A stretch of DNA of 64,000 nt from Gliomastix tumulicola. Taxonomy: Eukaryota; Ascomycota; Sordariomycetes; Hypocreales; Bionectriaceae. The position numbers and the translations under genes are program-made. Within the stretch, counting starts at the first letter, position 1. Each line of letters opens with the position of its first letter. Below the pieces are notes generated by a model, which saw nothing but the letters and a program-made list of their open reading frames with translations, made no database searches and was not told the origin of the DNA. The stretch is from NCBI GenBank assembly GCA_001599755.1, contig BCHX01000006.1:2963336-3027335 (forward strand), read 5' to 3'. Of this stretch, positions 50,701 through 63,235 are shown piece after piece.

Positions 50701-53700
50701 TGACGAATGCTGTCGTCCTCCTTGTAGTCGGGACCACGGAAGGTGTAGTAGCGGGGGTACGATCCATCGTTGTGGCCGCAGATAAAGGTCAGACGACGAA
50801 CACCACGGCTCAACAGCTCCTCCTTGAACTGGCCAACGATGGCATTCAGACGATCCAGTGTCTCGGGGTCGTTGCTAGCTTCAGCATCCCGAACAGCGAC
50901 GTTGATGACAGCAGTGAGCTCGCCAGGAGGGGGCCTTTGTCGAGGAGCCTCAGTGGTGGAGGCACCAGGATTGCGCTGGCGGCTCAGATCGCCGACGAGA
51001 TTACGAGCGGTGCCAGCCTGCTTCTGGTCGAACGCAAGGGTGTCAAGGGCCTTCTGGATGAGGTCCTCGGCATCGTCCAGGTACTTGACAGGGACAATCA
51101 CACCCTTACGGGTGGGCTCATCAGTGATCTTCTGAGTGACGTAGGACATATCACTGACAGATCGGATGCGGGACAGGTTGTAGTCTGGTCGCTGGTTGTC
51201 GGTGATAGACTCGCCAGGCGTCGACAGGCCAGAGGGGGCCGTAGACTGGCCGGGCAGGCCAAACTCGGACTGGCCAATCTTGCGTAGGTTGAAGTCCCAA
51301 GACAGGTACAGAGGAGAGTCAGACTCGTCGGTGTGGTAGTCGATCTTCTTGAGGTTGTACGCACGGTACGCCCGGCGAACGTAGACCTCGAGCGCAGCCA
51401 GGGCCACATAGGGATCCTCGTGAGCGAAGAAGAGGGTCAGGACATCGACGACAGTGTACTTAGAGTCAACAACCTCCTTAATCACGTCCAGGTTGGGCTC
51501 ACGGTGGTCCCAGCCAGACTCGCCATAGCGCGACTCGACAACAGAAGAGCGCAGAATGTGCTCCATCTGGAGAGTACGCTCCTCCATCGAAGGCAGCGAG
51601 CACTGGATCATAATCTCACGAGCCTTCAGAGAGACCTTGGAGGTTGGGCGCGAGAACTGGAGCTCAGTGAGCTTCCGCAGACTCTCGCGGAGGTACTTGC
51701 CAATGTTGCCGACGTTGGGCTTGTTGGGGCGGTACTCCTCCAAGATGGCGAGGATCAAGGAGCTCTTGGCGCTCACGCGGCTGTGGGAGAGCACAGTCTG
51801 GATGACCTTGGAAATATCCTCCTTGTTCTGGTCACGCAGGGCGAGAACGACGGTCTCCTCCTGGGGCTGGTTCATGAACAGAATCTCGACCTCCCAGAAA
51901 GCCTCGAGGAGGCCCTTGATAACGTTGAGCTCACGAACCTTCGGGCCATCGGCGTAGTCGTCGATGATGGCGAGAAGAGGAGCCAAAGTGACCTTAAGGG
52001 TCTCGGCATCAGCGTCCGCGACGTTCTCCTCAATGAACTTGGAGAACGTCTTGGCGAGAGTCTTCGAGGGGAACTCGGTGTGGCGAGCCTTAGCACGGTC
52101 CACGACTTGGGTGAACTGTGCGTCGAGCTTGCCAGGCATACGGGAGTGGAGGGCGGCAAACTGAGCGTTCCATTCGCTGTAAGGCAGCTCGGGGTTGCGC
52201 AGAACCTGGACCAGCTCCTTGAGGGTAGGCGCCATGATGACCGAGTTATCATAGCCCTGGAGAATGTTGGACAACGTGGTATGGAGGATAGAGAAACGCT
52301 GGGCAGGCTTAGTACCAAGCACGACAGGGTCGCTATACTCGGGAAGCTTGTCAACGAAGGGCTGAGCCTGCTTGACGCGGCTGGGGTCATCCAGGGCGAG
52401 GATACCAAGAATATCACCAGCCTCGAGACCAGTTCCGGGCTGCTTGATCAGCTGAACAACACCGTCCTCCTGGGCGACGAGGGGCATGTGCATCTTCATG
52501 ACCTCGACCTCAGCGTACGTCTGGCCAGCGCGGATGTGGGCACCGTTCTCTACAGAGTACTTGACGAGCTTACCGGGCGAAGGAGTACGAAGCTGGGTTG
52601 GGTCGTTCTCCTGCTCCAGAAGGCAGGTCTTGGAGTCGACGGACATGCGGGTAGCACCGACCTCCTCCTTCCAGTAGACGTTGTGACTGCGACCATCAAG
52701 GAGAACAAGCAGACCACCATCACGAAGAGCTCGGACACCGACAGTGCACTTGGAGCCGTTGATGAAGAGGTGGTAGCTGTCAGCGCTCGAGCGAGTAGCA
52801 GTGAACTTGTAGCGGGACCCATCGTAGATGAAGTCGATCTGGAAGACGGTCTTGAGGACCTGAGGAGGCGGTACCTGACCCTTCTCGAGGCCAGCCTTGT
52901 AGAGGGCCAAGCAATCCTCGCTGGCAATGTGAGCCTTGGTGACAGCACCGCAAACCACAGCCAGCATCTTGTCAGGTCGCTCAGCAGTCAGACGCTTGGA
53001 GATGAGCTCATCAAGCCATCCGGTGGAGATGGTGTTGAGCTCGAAGTCCTCAGTCTCAAGCAGCTTGATGAGATACTCAACGGTGGTCTTGAAGTCACCA
53101 CGGATGCTCAGCTCCTTGAGGGCGACAACCATGTGTTTTCTCGACGCAGCACGGTTCTCTCCGTAGGCGAAGATGTGACCGAACTGACTGTCAGAGTAAC
53201 TGTGGATACCACCCTGAGTACCGACGGAGAAGTAACCCCAGACGTTGGAGCTACTCCTGAAGTTGAGCTCGTGCATCACACCGTTGGAGGGCTTGAAGCC
53301 CTCACCAGGATCCTCGGAGGTGATACGGCAAGCCGTGCAGTGGCCCTTGGGGGTAGGTCGGCGCTGCGTCATGGTGCTGTCCGTCTTGAACTCGAAGTCG
53401 ATCTCGCTCGAGGTCTTTGGATCAACACCGTACAGCAGGCGGATGTCGCGGATGCGGTGCAGAGGGATACCCATGGCGATCTGGAGCTGGGCAGCAGGCA
53501 GGTTGACACCGCTGACCATCTCAGTGGTAGGATGCTCGACCTGGAGACGGGGGTTGAGCTCGAGGAAGTAGAACTTGTCATCGGAGTGGGAGTAGAGATA
53601 CTCGACGGTACCAGCCGAGACGTAACCGACGAGCTTGCCCAGACGGACGGCAGCGTCCTCCATAGCCTTGAAAGAATCGGCGTTGGCAATGGTGACGGGA

Positions 53701-55357
53701 GCCTCCTCGATAATCTTCTGGTGACGACGCTGGACGGAACAATCTCTGCCGAAGAGCGAGATGTTGTTGCCGTACTGATCAGCCAGGAGCTGGACCTCAA
53801 GATGGCGAGCGTTTCCAGCCAGCTTCATGATGAAGATGGGAGAACCGGGAATCTCGCTGGCAGCGGCCTTGTAGAGCGCCTCGAAGTCGGTATCGTCCAA
53901 AGCCTTACGAATACCCTTACCACCGCCACCCTCGGACGCCTTGATCATGACGGGGAAGCCAATCTCCTTGGCCTTCTGGAGACCCTCCTGCCATGATGTG
54001 ACGCAGCCCTTGGCGTAGACATCCTCAGTGACGGTAACAATCTCGTTCTCGTCGACCTCGACCTGGTCAACACCAGTACCAGACCAGGGGATACAGGGCA
54101 CGTCGGCATGCTGAGCGACAATTGTGGAGGAGATCTTGTCACCAAGCGAGCGCATGGCAGATCCCGGAGGACCAATGAAGACAATCTTCTTCTCCGACGC
54201 AGCCAGGGACTCAGGCAGCTTCGGGTTTTCTGAGGCGTGACCCCTGCGAGCAAACAGTCAGACCCCTGCACATGCAGTAGCGGAAAAGGTACGCAAAGAA
54301 GAGGCGAATACTCACCATCCTGCCCACACAGCATGGACGTTCATGCGCTCAGCAATATCCACAATCAGCTCCACATTGGCGTAGTTGTGGTTATTTGTGC
54401 CGCCGGGAACCTCAACGTAGTGGTCTGCCATGCGAATGTAGTCGGCATTGGCTTGTAGATCGTCGGGCGTGGCCATGACAGTGAACTGAATTGCCCTCTC
54501 GTCGCCGAATGTCTCGTAGGCCCATCTTCGCACCGAGCGAATCTCCTTAACCGCAGCGATACCGTTGTTGGCGATCAGCACCTGTCGATCAAACACAACC
54601 GGTCAGCACAAGCGTCCAAAGTCTAGTGGGTTTCTCAGAGTTGGGCGGTCTGCCCCAGTGATTGCGCACTCGCGGGAGGTACGGGAAGAGGGGACTGGAG
54701 GGGGCCACATCTGCTGCTTCTGCTGCTGCTGCTGTTGCTGCTGCCAGCACATGCGCAGTCCCCCTCCCCCCAGCGTTCAGTCAGGGTCACTGGCCGGACT
54801 CCCGTCTGGGAAAATTCCGCAGCTCGCGCATGAAGCCTGCACTGACAACCCGCACCGGCCTCCCACTGCCCGATTCCCTATCGTCCCGCATCCTCTAGGC
54901 GCTGACGCTGCAGCGTAATCCTACAGGAGGGGCGCACGAGGGGTGTGGGAGGGAAAGGTGGGCAGCAGACTTAACGCCAAAAATTGGACCGTCGCCATCT
55001 GGCTTCCCCAACGCAACAGGAAGGAGAGGCCAAGAAGGCGAGAGCCAGCCTCGACGTCGGGACAGCGTCCCGTGAGCAAGCCAGAACCGCCGCGAGCACT
55101 CGCTCCAACGGCAGCGAAAGGAAGCAATGGCAAAAGGTAGGCACAATTGCCGTAGTCGGCGGCGGGGGGAAGAGACTCACATTCGTGATGACGGTGTGAC
55201 CGTCGTTGTGAGCCACGAAGTCCTTGACCTTGCTCGCCGGCGCATTCTCTAGCCTGTTGCCCCCAATGAAGTGGTCCGCGACCTTGTGCTTCTCGGCGTA
55301 GGTGGCCTTGCCATTGGTTTTCGGGTGACCATTGGTCCCGTTCGTCTCGCCCGCCAT
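47765..55357 (-). CDS. ACC1: Acetyl-CoA carboxylase, cytosolic multidomain enzyme, four exons
   Basis: Makes malonyl-CoA from acetyl-CoA, bicarbonate and ATP, the committed step of fatty-acid synthesis. Exons 55357-55181, 54581-54316, 54243-49358 and 49296-47765 join in phase to about 2286 aa, the normal length. Biotin carboxylase: VLIANNGIAAVKEIRSVRRW, MIKASEGGGGKGIRKA, FGRDCSVQRRHQKIIEEAP, ELNPRLQVEHPTTE. Biotin carrier: EVEVMKMHMP with the biotinylated Lys at about residue 731. A long fungal/animal central domain follows (about 780-1500), including the serine-rich stretch SVSDMSYVTQK. The carboxyltransferase halves carry FIVVANDITYKIGSFGPKED, IYLSANSGARLGLAEE, GGTQIMYRNGVSHMTANDD and LANWRGFSGGQRDMYNEVLK. 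Intron 1 is long (599 nt) with a CAG-type triplet tract. Large plus-strand open frames inside the gene are shadows. Confidence 0.98.
54715..54748. repeat. CTG/CAG triplet tract in intron 1 of acetyl-CoA carboxylase
   Basis: An imperfect run of ctgctgcttctgctgctg type, intronic, not translated. Confidence 0.85.
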
Positions 55358-58300
55358 CGCGACGGATTGTGCTGGAAGTTGTAGAAGAGTTGGGGGAGAG
55401 GGGGGTATCGAGTGTAGATTTCGGGGTTTCCGTTTTCAAGTCGTTCAAGAAACGGAGAAGATGCTCATCGGACAAAGCTCGCAATGCCGGCTTGTCGAAT
55501 TCCAAACCGCTGGTACGATAGATTGAATTATACGAGCACAAACGGCTGCTGGCTGCAGAACGACACAGCAAGCCGGTAAGGAGGTTGAAGAAGGAGGAGG
55601 AATTAAAGAGGAGGAGCTTCTCACGGCGTGGTGGAAGGAGAGCTCTCTCGAAAGGGAGGGAAGGTTTGATTGAGGAGATTGAGGAAGAGGAAGAGAAGGA
55701 GGAAGGGAGGAAGGAAGGAAAAGTTCAGGCCAGGAGGGCGGGGGGAATACAGTGCTATTTGGCTTCTTGCAACGAGCTCCCCGACGCCGCCAGTGAGCAA
55801 GGGGCGACGTACTAGCGACGAAGAAAAAAATAATACTAATACTGTCGGACACACCCCTCGCCCTGTGCCAATGATGGAGATGACACAAGACGATCCCGTC
55901 ATGTTTGTTGGGAACGCACTGTGAAGCACGAGCATTCCCGGCGAGGCTAGTGCAGCTTTTGTGTGGGTAGCTTGGCCCCTTGGGGCACCTTCCCAGGGCA
56001 CCTTTCCCCTAATGGCGATGATGATGGGCAGGCGTGCCAGGCCACAGGCCGCTAACTCGCAGGTACAGGGGCTGTCCGCGGGCTGCGGGTGCGGGCACAG
56101 GTACCTCAGGGGAGTGCCGTTAGGGGACGGCGGGGAGCTCAGGCCCCACCACACCTGAGCTGCAGCAGCACCTCGACTGGATGGCAAAATATTAGGTAGT
56201 AGAGTCCGGGTATGACCAGCAGACGACGCGTTCCATCTCGCAGTAATCGATGCATCGAGCCCGGCGGCTGCACTGGTGGCTTCTCGGAGATACGGTAAGA
56301 ACCTCGACGGGCTTCACAACTGTCCGCCAGCCACAAAGCCTTCCATCCGTTCACAGGCCCGCCAGAGCTCATGGGAGAGGTCATTTATGATCCACAATTC
56401 CTCGCCGAGACGGGTGGGCTTATCTTATCGCCCAGCAGGGCGTCAGGCTTCATTATCGCTCCCATCCATGACCCATCAACAACTTTCTTACGGGAGCTAT
56501 TACAGCCTACGCCGCCCAGAGCTGACGGCATATCGACATATCTAGCTCCCGCGGCTGCTTCAGAAACGGCACGATGGATGACCACCGCTGCTCCCTCACT
56601 TTAAAAAGGTCGCCGCCCGTGCGAGCGTGCGAACGTAGCCGTCGTCGATCCATTCACTAAGCGTCACCCGTAATAGAGCAAGCACCCTGATAATCGCTTC
56701 CTCCTTCTATTTTTCTCGAATTTCTTAGTCCAACTGCCGCATCGGATCTCAGCTCCGTGGCCTTACGGCACGGCAGCGACTCGCGCTAGGACCGTTCCAG
56801 CTATGACTTATCGTGATCTTCCGCCTGCACGCAACTCCGAACGAGAACTGCTGTCGTGCTTCTCTGCGTTTCTCTGCAGATGGAGACCCTCTCCAGCCAT
56901 GGGGCTCTATCTCGACCGAAAGTGGCTGCCAGGGCGTACAACAGTTTCCGTTTCAAGGTGGCTGGCTGGCGCAACGCACATCAAACTGCTAAACGCCCCC
57001 AGGCACGGGATTCCGTAGATGAAGCCGGGTCCCGCCAGCCGGGCCAGGTTACGCCGACTTACACGCCTTGCGAGTCTATCTTCCACAGGCCACGGTTGAC
57101 GCTATTCAGACCTGTCGACGATTGATGCGATAGGAAGGAGAGCGATAGCGCACCCGTCGTCCGGCCCGCCTTCTACCCATTCGCATACGGATACACCCCC
57201 CGATAACATTTTTTACCAAGTCCAGCCGAATGCTCCGTGAACAGGGCGTCAAACCAACGCTCGTGAGCGTGTATCTCGTCACAATCCCCCTCCCCCTTCC
57301 CCTGCTCTCTCCCCCATGCGCATGACCTGTCAAAAGAACAAGGTATAAATCGGGCGCATATATCTATGGTGGCTCGCGAGTCTCGGTCTCGGACATCAAG
57401 GCTCGCCTAAAAAACCGCACAGGCAATATTGCCATGCCGTCAAGCTTCGCCCCCGTCCAATGGGACAGCCATGTCGCTGAATTGCTTTCCCAGGCAGGCT
57501 AGTAGGGCAGCCGCGGGATGCATGACGCGCGCGCGATATGCAGACACACCCCAGCTCACTCTGTCCTCGCTCGCGTGCATATATCGAACCCGCTGATATC
57601 TGATGAATCTCTTCCTCTTACACCGAGCAGGATCCGAGGCGAGGGCAGAGGATACGCTGAGAGATAAACTCAGATTTCACACACACACACACACACACAG
57701 TTCCCTGCATGCTCTCGACTATCTCACCATCGACGCATGTAACGTTGGCACGAAGAGACTTCCTCCAGCTGCATCTCACAGCAACCCCGTGCTACCTACT
57801 GTCGGCACTTGGCCCCTCCCCTTGCAACTGCATATTCTATTCCTCCCGTCGGTAACGACAAAGGGCCATCCTTCCAAGCGAGGCCCGTTCACTCACTCGC
57901 TCACTCTCTCTCCGCTTCAAGACACGAGGCCTTAGATGCCTCAATCCCCTCATCAAGACAGTCGTAAGTCCCCCGGCTCTGCAGCAGAGTGGTTCGTCTC
58001 GCGAGCCTCTACTCCATCCATCTCACGAGCCCATCCCTGCCTGCCCGCCACCCGTCATTGCGTAGACTCTCGGCTTCTGGACTGGCTGTTGCATGCAAAC
58101 AGGTGGAGCAAGACCAGCCCATGGGCGTTTCGTAGTAGCTATTATCGCCTCGCCCAGCTCTCCCGTAGCCCACCGCGGCCGCATCCGTCGAGCGAAGCTC
58201 GGCCCTGCAGACCTTACCTCGATTAACCTCTCTATCTAAGACGGGCAAGTCGAGGAAAGATACGGGAACACTTGGGAAAGGGAACGCCAGTCCACCCCCA

Positions 58301-60235
58301 CGCTCCCGTCCTCCGTCCAATCTCGCATCTACTCGAAGCTCACGTCTTTCTTATCGATAATGAGGTGAGACAGACAGGTGAAAATCACAAACCACGAGTG
58401 CCGAGGCCTTCCGTAGCCCGGCATTAGCTCACAGGGGAGTGCCGTACCTACGGAATGTCCTTTCTAGCGCCAGGGACTTCAAGCTAGTGACTCTGACAAG
58501 AGCAAAGTCCCAGCAAGCATCAAAAAAAGAGAAAAAATTCCATATTCAAGAAAGCATCTCCTCCCCCCTGCACCTGTCCGGAGCATGTGGAAGCGAGACT
58601 GAGATCCGGTGAGCCTTTTTCTTCCCATCTCTGCCGGTAGCAACGGGAGTCCCATCGCAACTGGAGTCGGCAGTCGTCCACGGATCGAAGGCAACGGGAC
58701 AAAAGCACAAGGGGGGGGGGGAGGACCCAGGCAGGTTTCGGGCAGAAAGCACCCCAACGATTGTCTGTGTGTGCCCTCTCTGCAGATTAGATTCAATTCC
58801 TTCCTCCCCTACCACAGCCCATCTACACACACGCCCCCCTCTAGCGTTCCCTCCCCCTGTCTTAGCCTGTTAGTGTCCCTTCAACCATGCCTCAAAATTA
58901 GGACCCGTTTGCAGTCGCTCGCATCCGAAAGTCGAAGGGGAAAAAAAAAATTGTAGCCTTACCCGAGGGAAGGGCTCGCCAGTTATCAGCTCGGCTTTTC
59001 CAGTTGCGTGCATTTCCGTCACGGATGGAAGGAGAGCGACGCAGAGAGACAGAGAAGAAGCAGACCAGTAAGCAGCTATTATCAGCAATTGACATTTTGA
59101 TGACGCACTAGCAGGAGCCAATCCAACTTAGCACCGCACATGGCCCTATCACTAACGAATTTCGTTCCACCCCAACTGTTGAGCTCCAGCTCCATTGGTT
59201 GACCCTGTCCGGGTTCACCCAAAATTCAGCAAGCCCGTGTCTCAGGCGTGTCTCTAAATGAGAGAGGGCAGGGGAGAGGGCAAGGGAGAGCGGGCCAGAT
59301 CACTGTTGGGCATCGATAGATCTAGATCCCCTTGTTCAGATAACTTTTCAAGGACGAAGTTGTACCGTCGGCCGTGGAGAAGCGTTTGATAACAGGCTAG
59401 ACAGGATGGCTGGCAATGTGCCCCAGGTACAACCTCATATCCATGTGCGACTACCCTAGAGTGGCATGTCTGGTCAACAGATCCAGCCTACAGGTCCCTA
59501 GAAAATGTCCTTGCGGTCCCGGAATGGCGTTTCCAGATTACAAAATTATCACGTCTTCGATTCGTCCGTCTTCACTTTATCAGATTGTCAGCGTGGTACT
59601 GCGGATGGGGACGTATGCCGAACTTCCTCATATGTGATGGGTGATATGCGATAGCTCATACTGATAAGGGAGATCCAGATGGCGAAATGTTTTCCACAAG
59701 GCACCGAGACACGGAGCAGCAAAAGGAAGGAAGTAAAGATACTGTCTGACTCAACAAAAGAAAGCAATTATGCGTAAAATGATAGGACAAGGGATGGAAC
59801 ACCTTCGAGCGGCTTCACAACTCCCCAAATCTCTCCCCCTACACCCACACCATTAATTCTTCCACATAGAGGATGCCACTTCTGTTGCGATCCCCTTCCC
59901 TGATAATCTCTATGAAGCTTGCCATCTCATCATAAAAAACAAAGAAATAGACAGACTCAACCCAAAATGTCAAGAGAGGGTCGCAAGAAAGTGATAATCA
60001 AAAGTCCAAGTCAAAAAGACCAGATTCCCGTAAACGTCGTTAAAAAGAGCCGAGTAAACACCGTTGTTCGCCCGCCGTAATGTTTTTGCTGTTATCGCCA
60101 GAAAAGGAAAAGAGTGAAGATGTAAAAAGGTGAGAGACCGGAAGACCGAGGAGAAAAATCGCAACGAATATCGACAAGGCAGCAGAGGGTATCTCGACGA
60201 AATTGAAAAGGGAATGCTCTTTCGAAACCACTTTC
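55358..60235. other. 4.9-kb stretch without a convincing gene, upstream of acetyl-CoA carboxylase
   Basis: Lies between the ACC1 start and the 3' end of NudE, both minus strand. All open frames are short (150 codons or fewer in most frames), Arg/Pro/Ser-rich, unsupported by splice sites or family motifs. It contains a (CA)n run (about 57680-57700), purine-rich (GGAGG-type, 55580-55740) and pyrimidine-rich tracts, a G-run (58710-58719) and an A-run (58941-58949). It may hold a long promoter or leader for ACC1, the NudE 3' UTR, and possibly a non-coding RNA. Confidence 0.5.
57680..57700. repeat. (CA)n microsatellite
   Basis: Ten or so CA units in the gene-free region upstream of ACC1. Confidence 0.85.
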
Positions 60236-62045
60236 TTAGTAGGTTTCTCCCAAGTCACTCAGCTTTTGCGTTGCTGCTCTTGATTTGGGTCTCGCAACGG
60301 GCTCCCTGGCACCGCCGTTGCTTATCCTCCTCGGACCGCCGCTCTGCCGCCGTACGCTGTTCGGGACGGGGATGGCACTAGCAACCCCGTCCGGATCATA
60401 CTTGGAGTATGTGCCCCGGCGGCTCGGCGTCCTGAACTCTCCCTCATCTTCCTCTTCCAGATCCATGTAGCTGATACTTGCTGAGTGTCCGTGCAGGGAG
60501 CCGCTCATTGAGGATCGAGGGCGACCAAGCGGGGTACGGGCGCCGGACAGGGACGAGCGGGACATCGGCCTAGGCGGAGGGACCATATCGGTGCGAGAGG
60601 CTGGACGGGCGATAGACGAGACACTAGCTCGCGAACTAGGCCTGCTGATGTCCGACTCTGGTCCACGGTTGGGGAGGGGGCCTGGCCCAAAAGACAGTCT
60701 ACTGATCCCTGAGGTGCTGAGCCTGGGGACGTGGCTCTTGCCGGATACGGATGCGTTGAAATTCGTAGGCGTCGTATCATCTCCCGCTACGGACGAAGCA
60801 GTCGACCCAGCCGTCCGTTTCCTAGAGCGAACTGTGACAGTCGATGGTACAACAGCATCGTTGCGGGGCGAGGCGCGAGGAGGGGTGTGTGTTGGCGCAG
60901 GGAGCCTGGAACGTGCTGAGTGTACCCTGGCCTCGAGCCGCTGCATCTGCGCGGTAAGAGTCCGGATGTGTGACAGGGAGTTGGAGGCGGGGATCTTGTG
61001 CCGTGTGTTGGTAGATCGGTTCGCTGGCGTGCGAAGCGGGACACCACCAGTAGAAGGTCGACCACTCGGCAAACGGGTGCCCGAAGCTGCGGGCTTGGAC
61101 CCCCTGGGCTTGGGCGTAATATCGGAGGACAGGCGTGGCTTCCTGCTGGCACCCGCAGCCGGGGTCTTGCCGGACTGCGACGCAGAGTCAGCCCTTCTGG
61201 ATAGGGCGGACGCTTCGGATGCAGAAGGCGATGGTGGATCCTGCAGCCCCGAAGCACTGCCCGCCACGGATACAGCTTTCGATTCGGGCGGTGTGGTGAT
61301 GAGTGGAGAGCTAGCAGTCGAGTGAGGGGAGCCCTCGACGTTCTTGTCGAAGGTGGGCGATCCGAGAGCCGACATGTCGGTGGAGATGGTTGATAGATGC
61401 CGTGATTCCTGCTTCTTGATCTTGTCCTGGAGCAGCTCTGCCTCGATCTTGAGGTCAGAAAGTTCCTCGCGCAGACGTTGCGACTCGATGCGGAGTTTCT
61501 CTCGCTCCTGCTCGCCCATCTTGATCTCCTCCTCCATCATGACGCCTCGTTCGATGGCCTGGTTATACTTGGACTCCATATCTTCAAGTGACGAGGTAGT
61601 GTTGCGCGCCTGTCGCTCGTAGTCATCGTTGGCGACTTCGGTGTCTCTGAGACGCAGCTGGAGCGTTCGGTTCGTATCTCGCAGTGTCGTGATTTCTTTC
61701 TCAAGAGCTGCTTGGGCTGAGCTCGCCTCTGTCTTGCTCTCCCTGTATTTGCGCTGCAGGCTGAATGTTAGAATGTCGTTCGCGCATCGCATTGCAAAGC
61801 AGATCAGGATCACATGCCTTCCATTCCTCGACCTCGAAGCCTAACGTTTCGGCCTTCTCCTGTAGGACCCGCTCCTGCTTCTCCGCGCGCTCGATATCTT
61901 TCTCAAGCTCCTGCTCCAGCTCGCGACTGGACTCGCGAAAGTCGGCGAGGTCGGCCTCGAGTTGCTCGTACTGGGACTTGTACCAGGAGAGGGCGTCTTC
62001 CGCGGTCGTACTCTCGCCGGGTGGTGACGACGGTGGTTCGGCCAT
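60236..62045 (-). CDS. Nuclear distribution protein NudE, coiled-coil dynein regulator
   Basis: Exons 62045-61818 and 61753-60236 join in phase to 581 aa. The intron has a GC donor (AAG|gcatgt) and an AG acceptor; no GT donor gives the required frame. Residues 1-190 are a long coiled coil (YKSQYEQLEADLADFRESSR ... EVEEWK|RKYRESKTEA ... LRDTNRTLQLRLRDTE ... LRIESQRLREELSDLKIEAE), the LIS1/dynein-binding part of NudE/Ndel1/RO11. The C-terminal two thirds are Ser/Pro/Arg-rich and disordered, rich in SP and TP sites (SRKPRLSSDITPKPR), as in fungal NudE. It acts with LIS1 and dynein in nuclear migration along microtubules. I chose the ATG at 62045 (MAEPPSSPPGE), not the in-frame one at 62135, which lies in an atypical leader. 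Confidence 0.9.
61754..61817 (-). other. GC-AG intron of NudE
   Basis: 64-nt intron beginning gcatgt and ending cctgcag. Removing it joins EVEEWK to RKYRESK without a gap against the family. Confidence 0.75.
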
Positions 62046-63235
62046 CGTGATCGGGGTCGGTGCGAACGAGCGCAATCGTGACACGGGATCGGTGACTTGG
62101 TCTAATGATTGATATGACGTCGAACAAGTTGACAAAACTGCTCAGATGATTCGTAGTCGAGCGAAAACAAAAAGGAAAGTAGGTCGGTATAAAGAGTGTT
62201 GACAAGTGTCGGTGGCAGCGTTTGTAGCGTCCGAGGAGCCGAGAATAAGGAGATGTGAAGCGAAACCGGTCGTCGTCGTCGTCGTCGCTCTGTTTCGTCC
62301 GGTCAGCATACATGACGTCGCTTCGCCCCATGCAATCACCCCATAGGCAGGAAGAAGGCGCAAAGCGAAAAGGTGAGGCAGGGCGTCCCCAACTCACCGG
62401 TTGATCTCCCCGCTACGAGGGTCGTTGCGCCCGTTCGTCGAAAACGGCTCGGTTGTAGAATAAACAAAAAAAGAAGAAAGAAAATGAGCAAAGCCAGAGC
62501 AGCTTTACCTACCTATAACAGAGTCTTACCTAGCTGTCGATGGGCGAGATTGCCGCAGAGCCAGGAATGGCGAGGGCGTCGACTCTCTCTGCTGTTGTGG
62601 TTAGTTGTGAAGCATCCAAGAATGGGGGCTTGTGTTTTGGCTCGTGATGGTGGTTGTTGATGCGCCTGCCGCCTAACCAAGTTCCCCTGTGGCGCCAGCA
62701 ACGACCATGCCGTTCTGGGTTTAGCGCCAGCTGTCTGCTGGGCAACAACCCCTCCAATGTGGCTGCCGTCTCAGGATGATTGGGGTCACGTGCGCTCCAC
62801 TGATGGCCCGTTCGCGCTTGTCCCGATTGGTCGAGACAGCATGTCATGCAAGCCTACCGCATCACGCATGAACAGGTCACCGGTGCCCGATGCAGTCCCG
62901 CTGTCAGAGGTGTGTTGGCATGCAGGGAGCATGGACCCTTGTGAGTGGTTACTATTAATTCGTAAGATCTATTCGCGTCTCACTGGTAGTGAAGCGGTCA
63001 TCCGACCGGTGTGTCTTCATGCTATGCTGACTCATTACTACTACCATGGACATGCTAAGAGTACTATAGTACCTGGGAAAGTCGGAATAAAGAGCTAAGT
63101 AGAAGCAATAATAAACAGGAATGTGACTTAGAGTGTGGGCTCTATCGCACTTGATTTCGTAATTTGTCATGACAAGGGGAATGTCTTCATAATCTATGTC
63201 CTTCTCTCTTTCTCCTCTCTCTCTCTCTCGGCCCC
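62046..63235. promoter_or_regulatory. Upstream region of NudE with (CGT)n tract
   Basis: About 1.2 kb between the NudE start and the stop of the Doa10-type gene. It contains a (CGT/GTC)n run at about 62269-62288 in the probable NudE leader and a CT-rich stretch at 63200-63232. No gene is supported. Confidence 0.5.

Noticed and set aside
49494..53996. Two very long plus-strand open frames (597 and 887 codons) inside acetyl-CoA carboxylase
   Set aside because: They lie exactly opposite the ACC1 coding frame, use Leu/Val/Asp/Gly/Arg-rich shadow composition caused by its codon bias, and have no family features.
57603..58226. Short plus-strand frames around the (CA)n tract
   Set aside because: His/Thr/Ser/Pro-rich low-complexity composition, no motifs, and no reliable splice sites.
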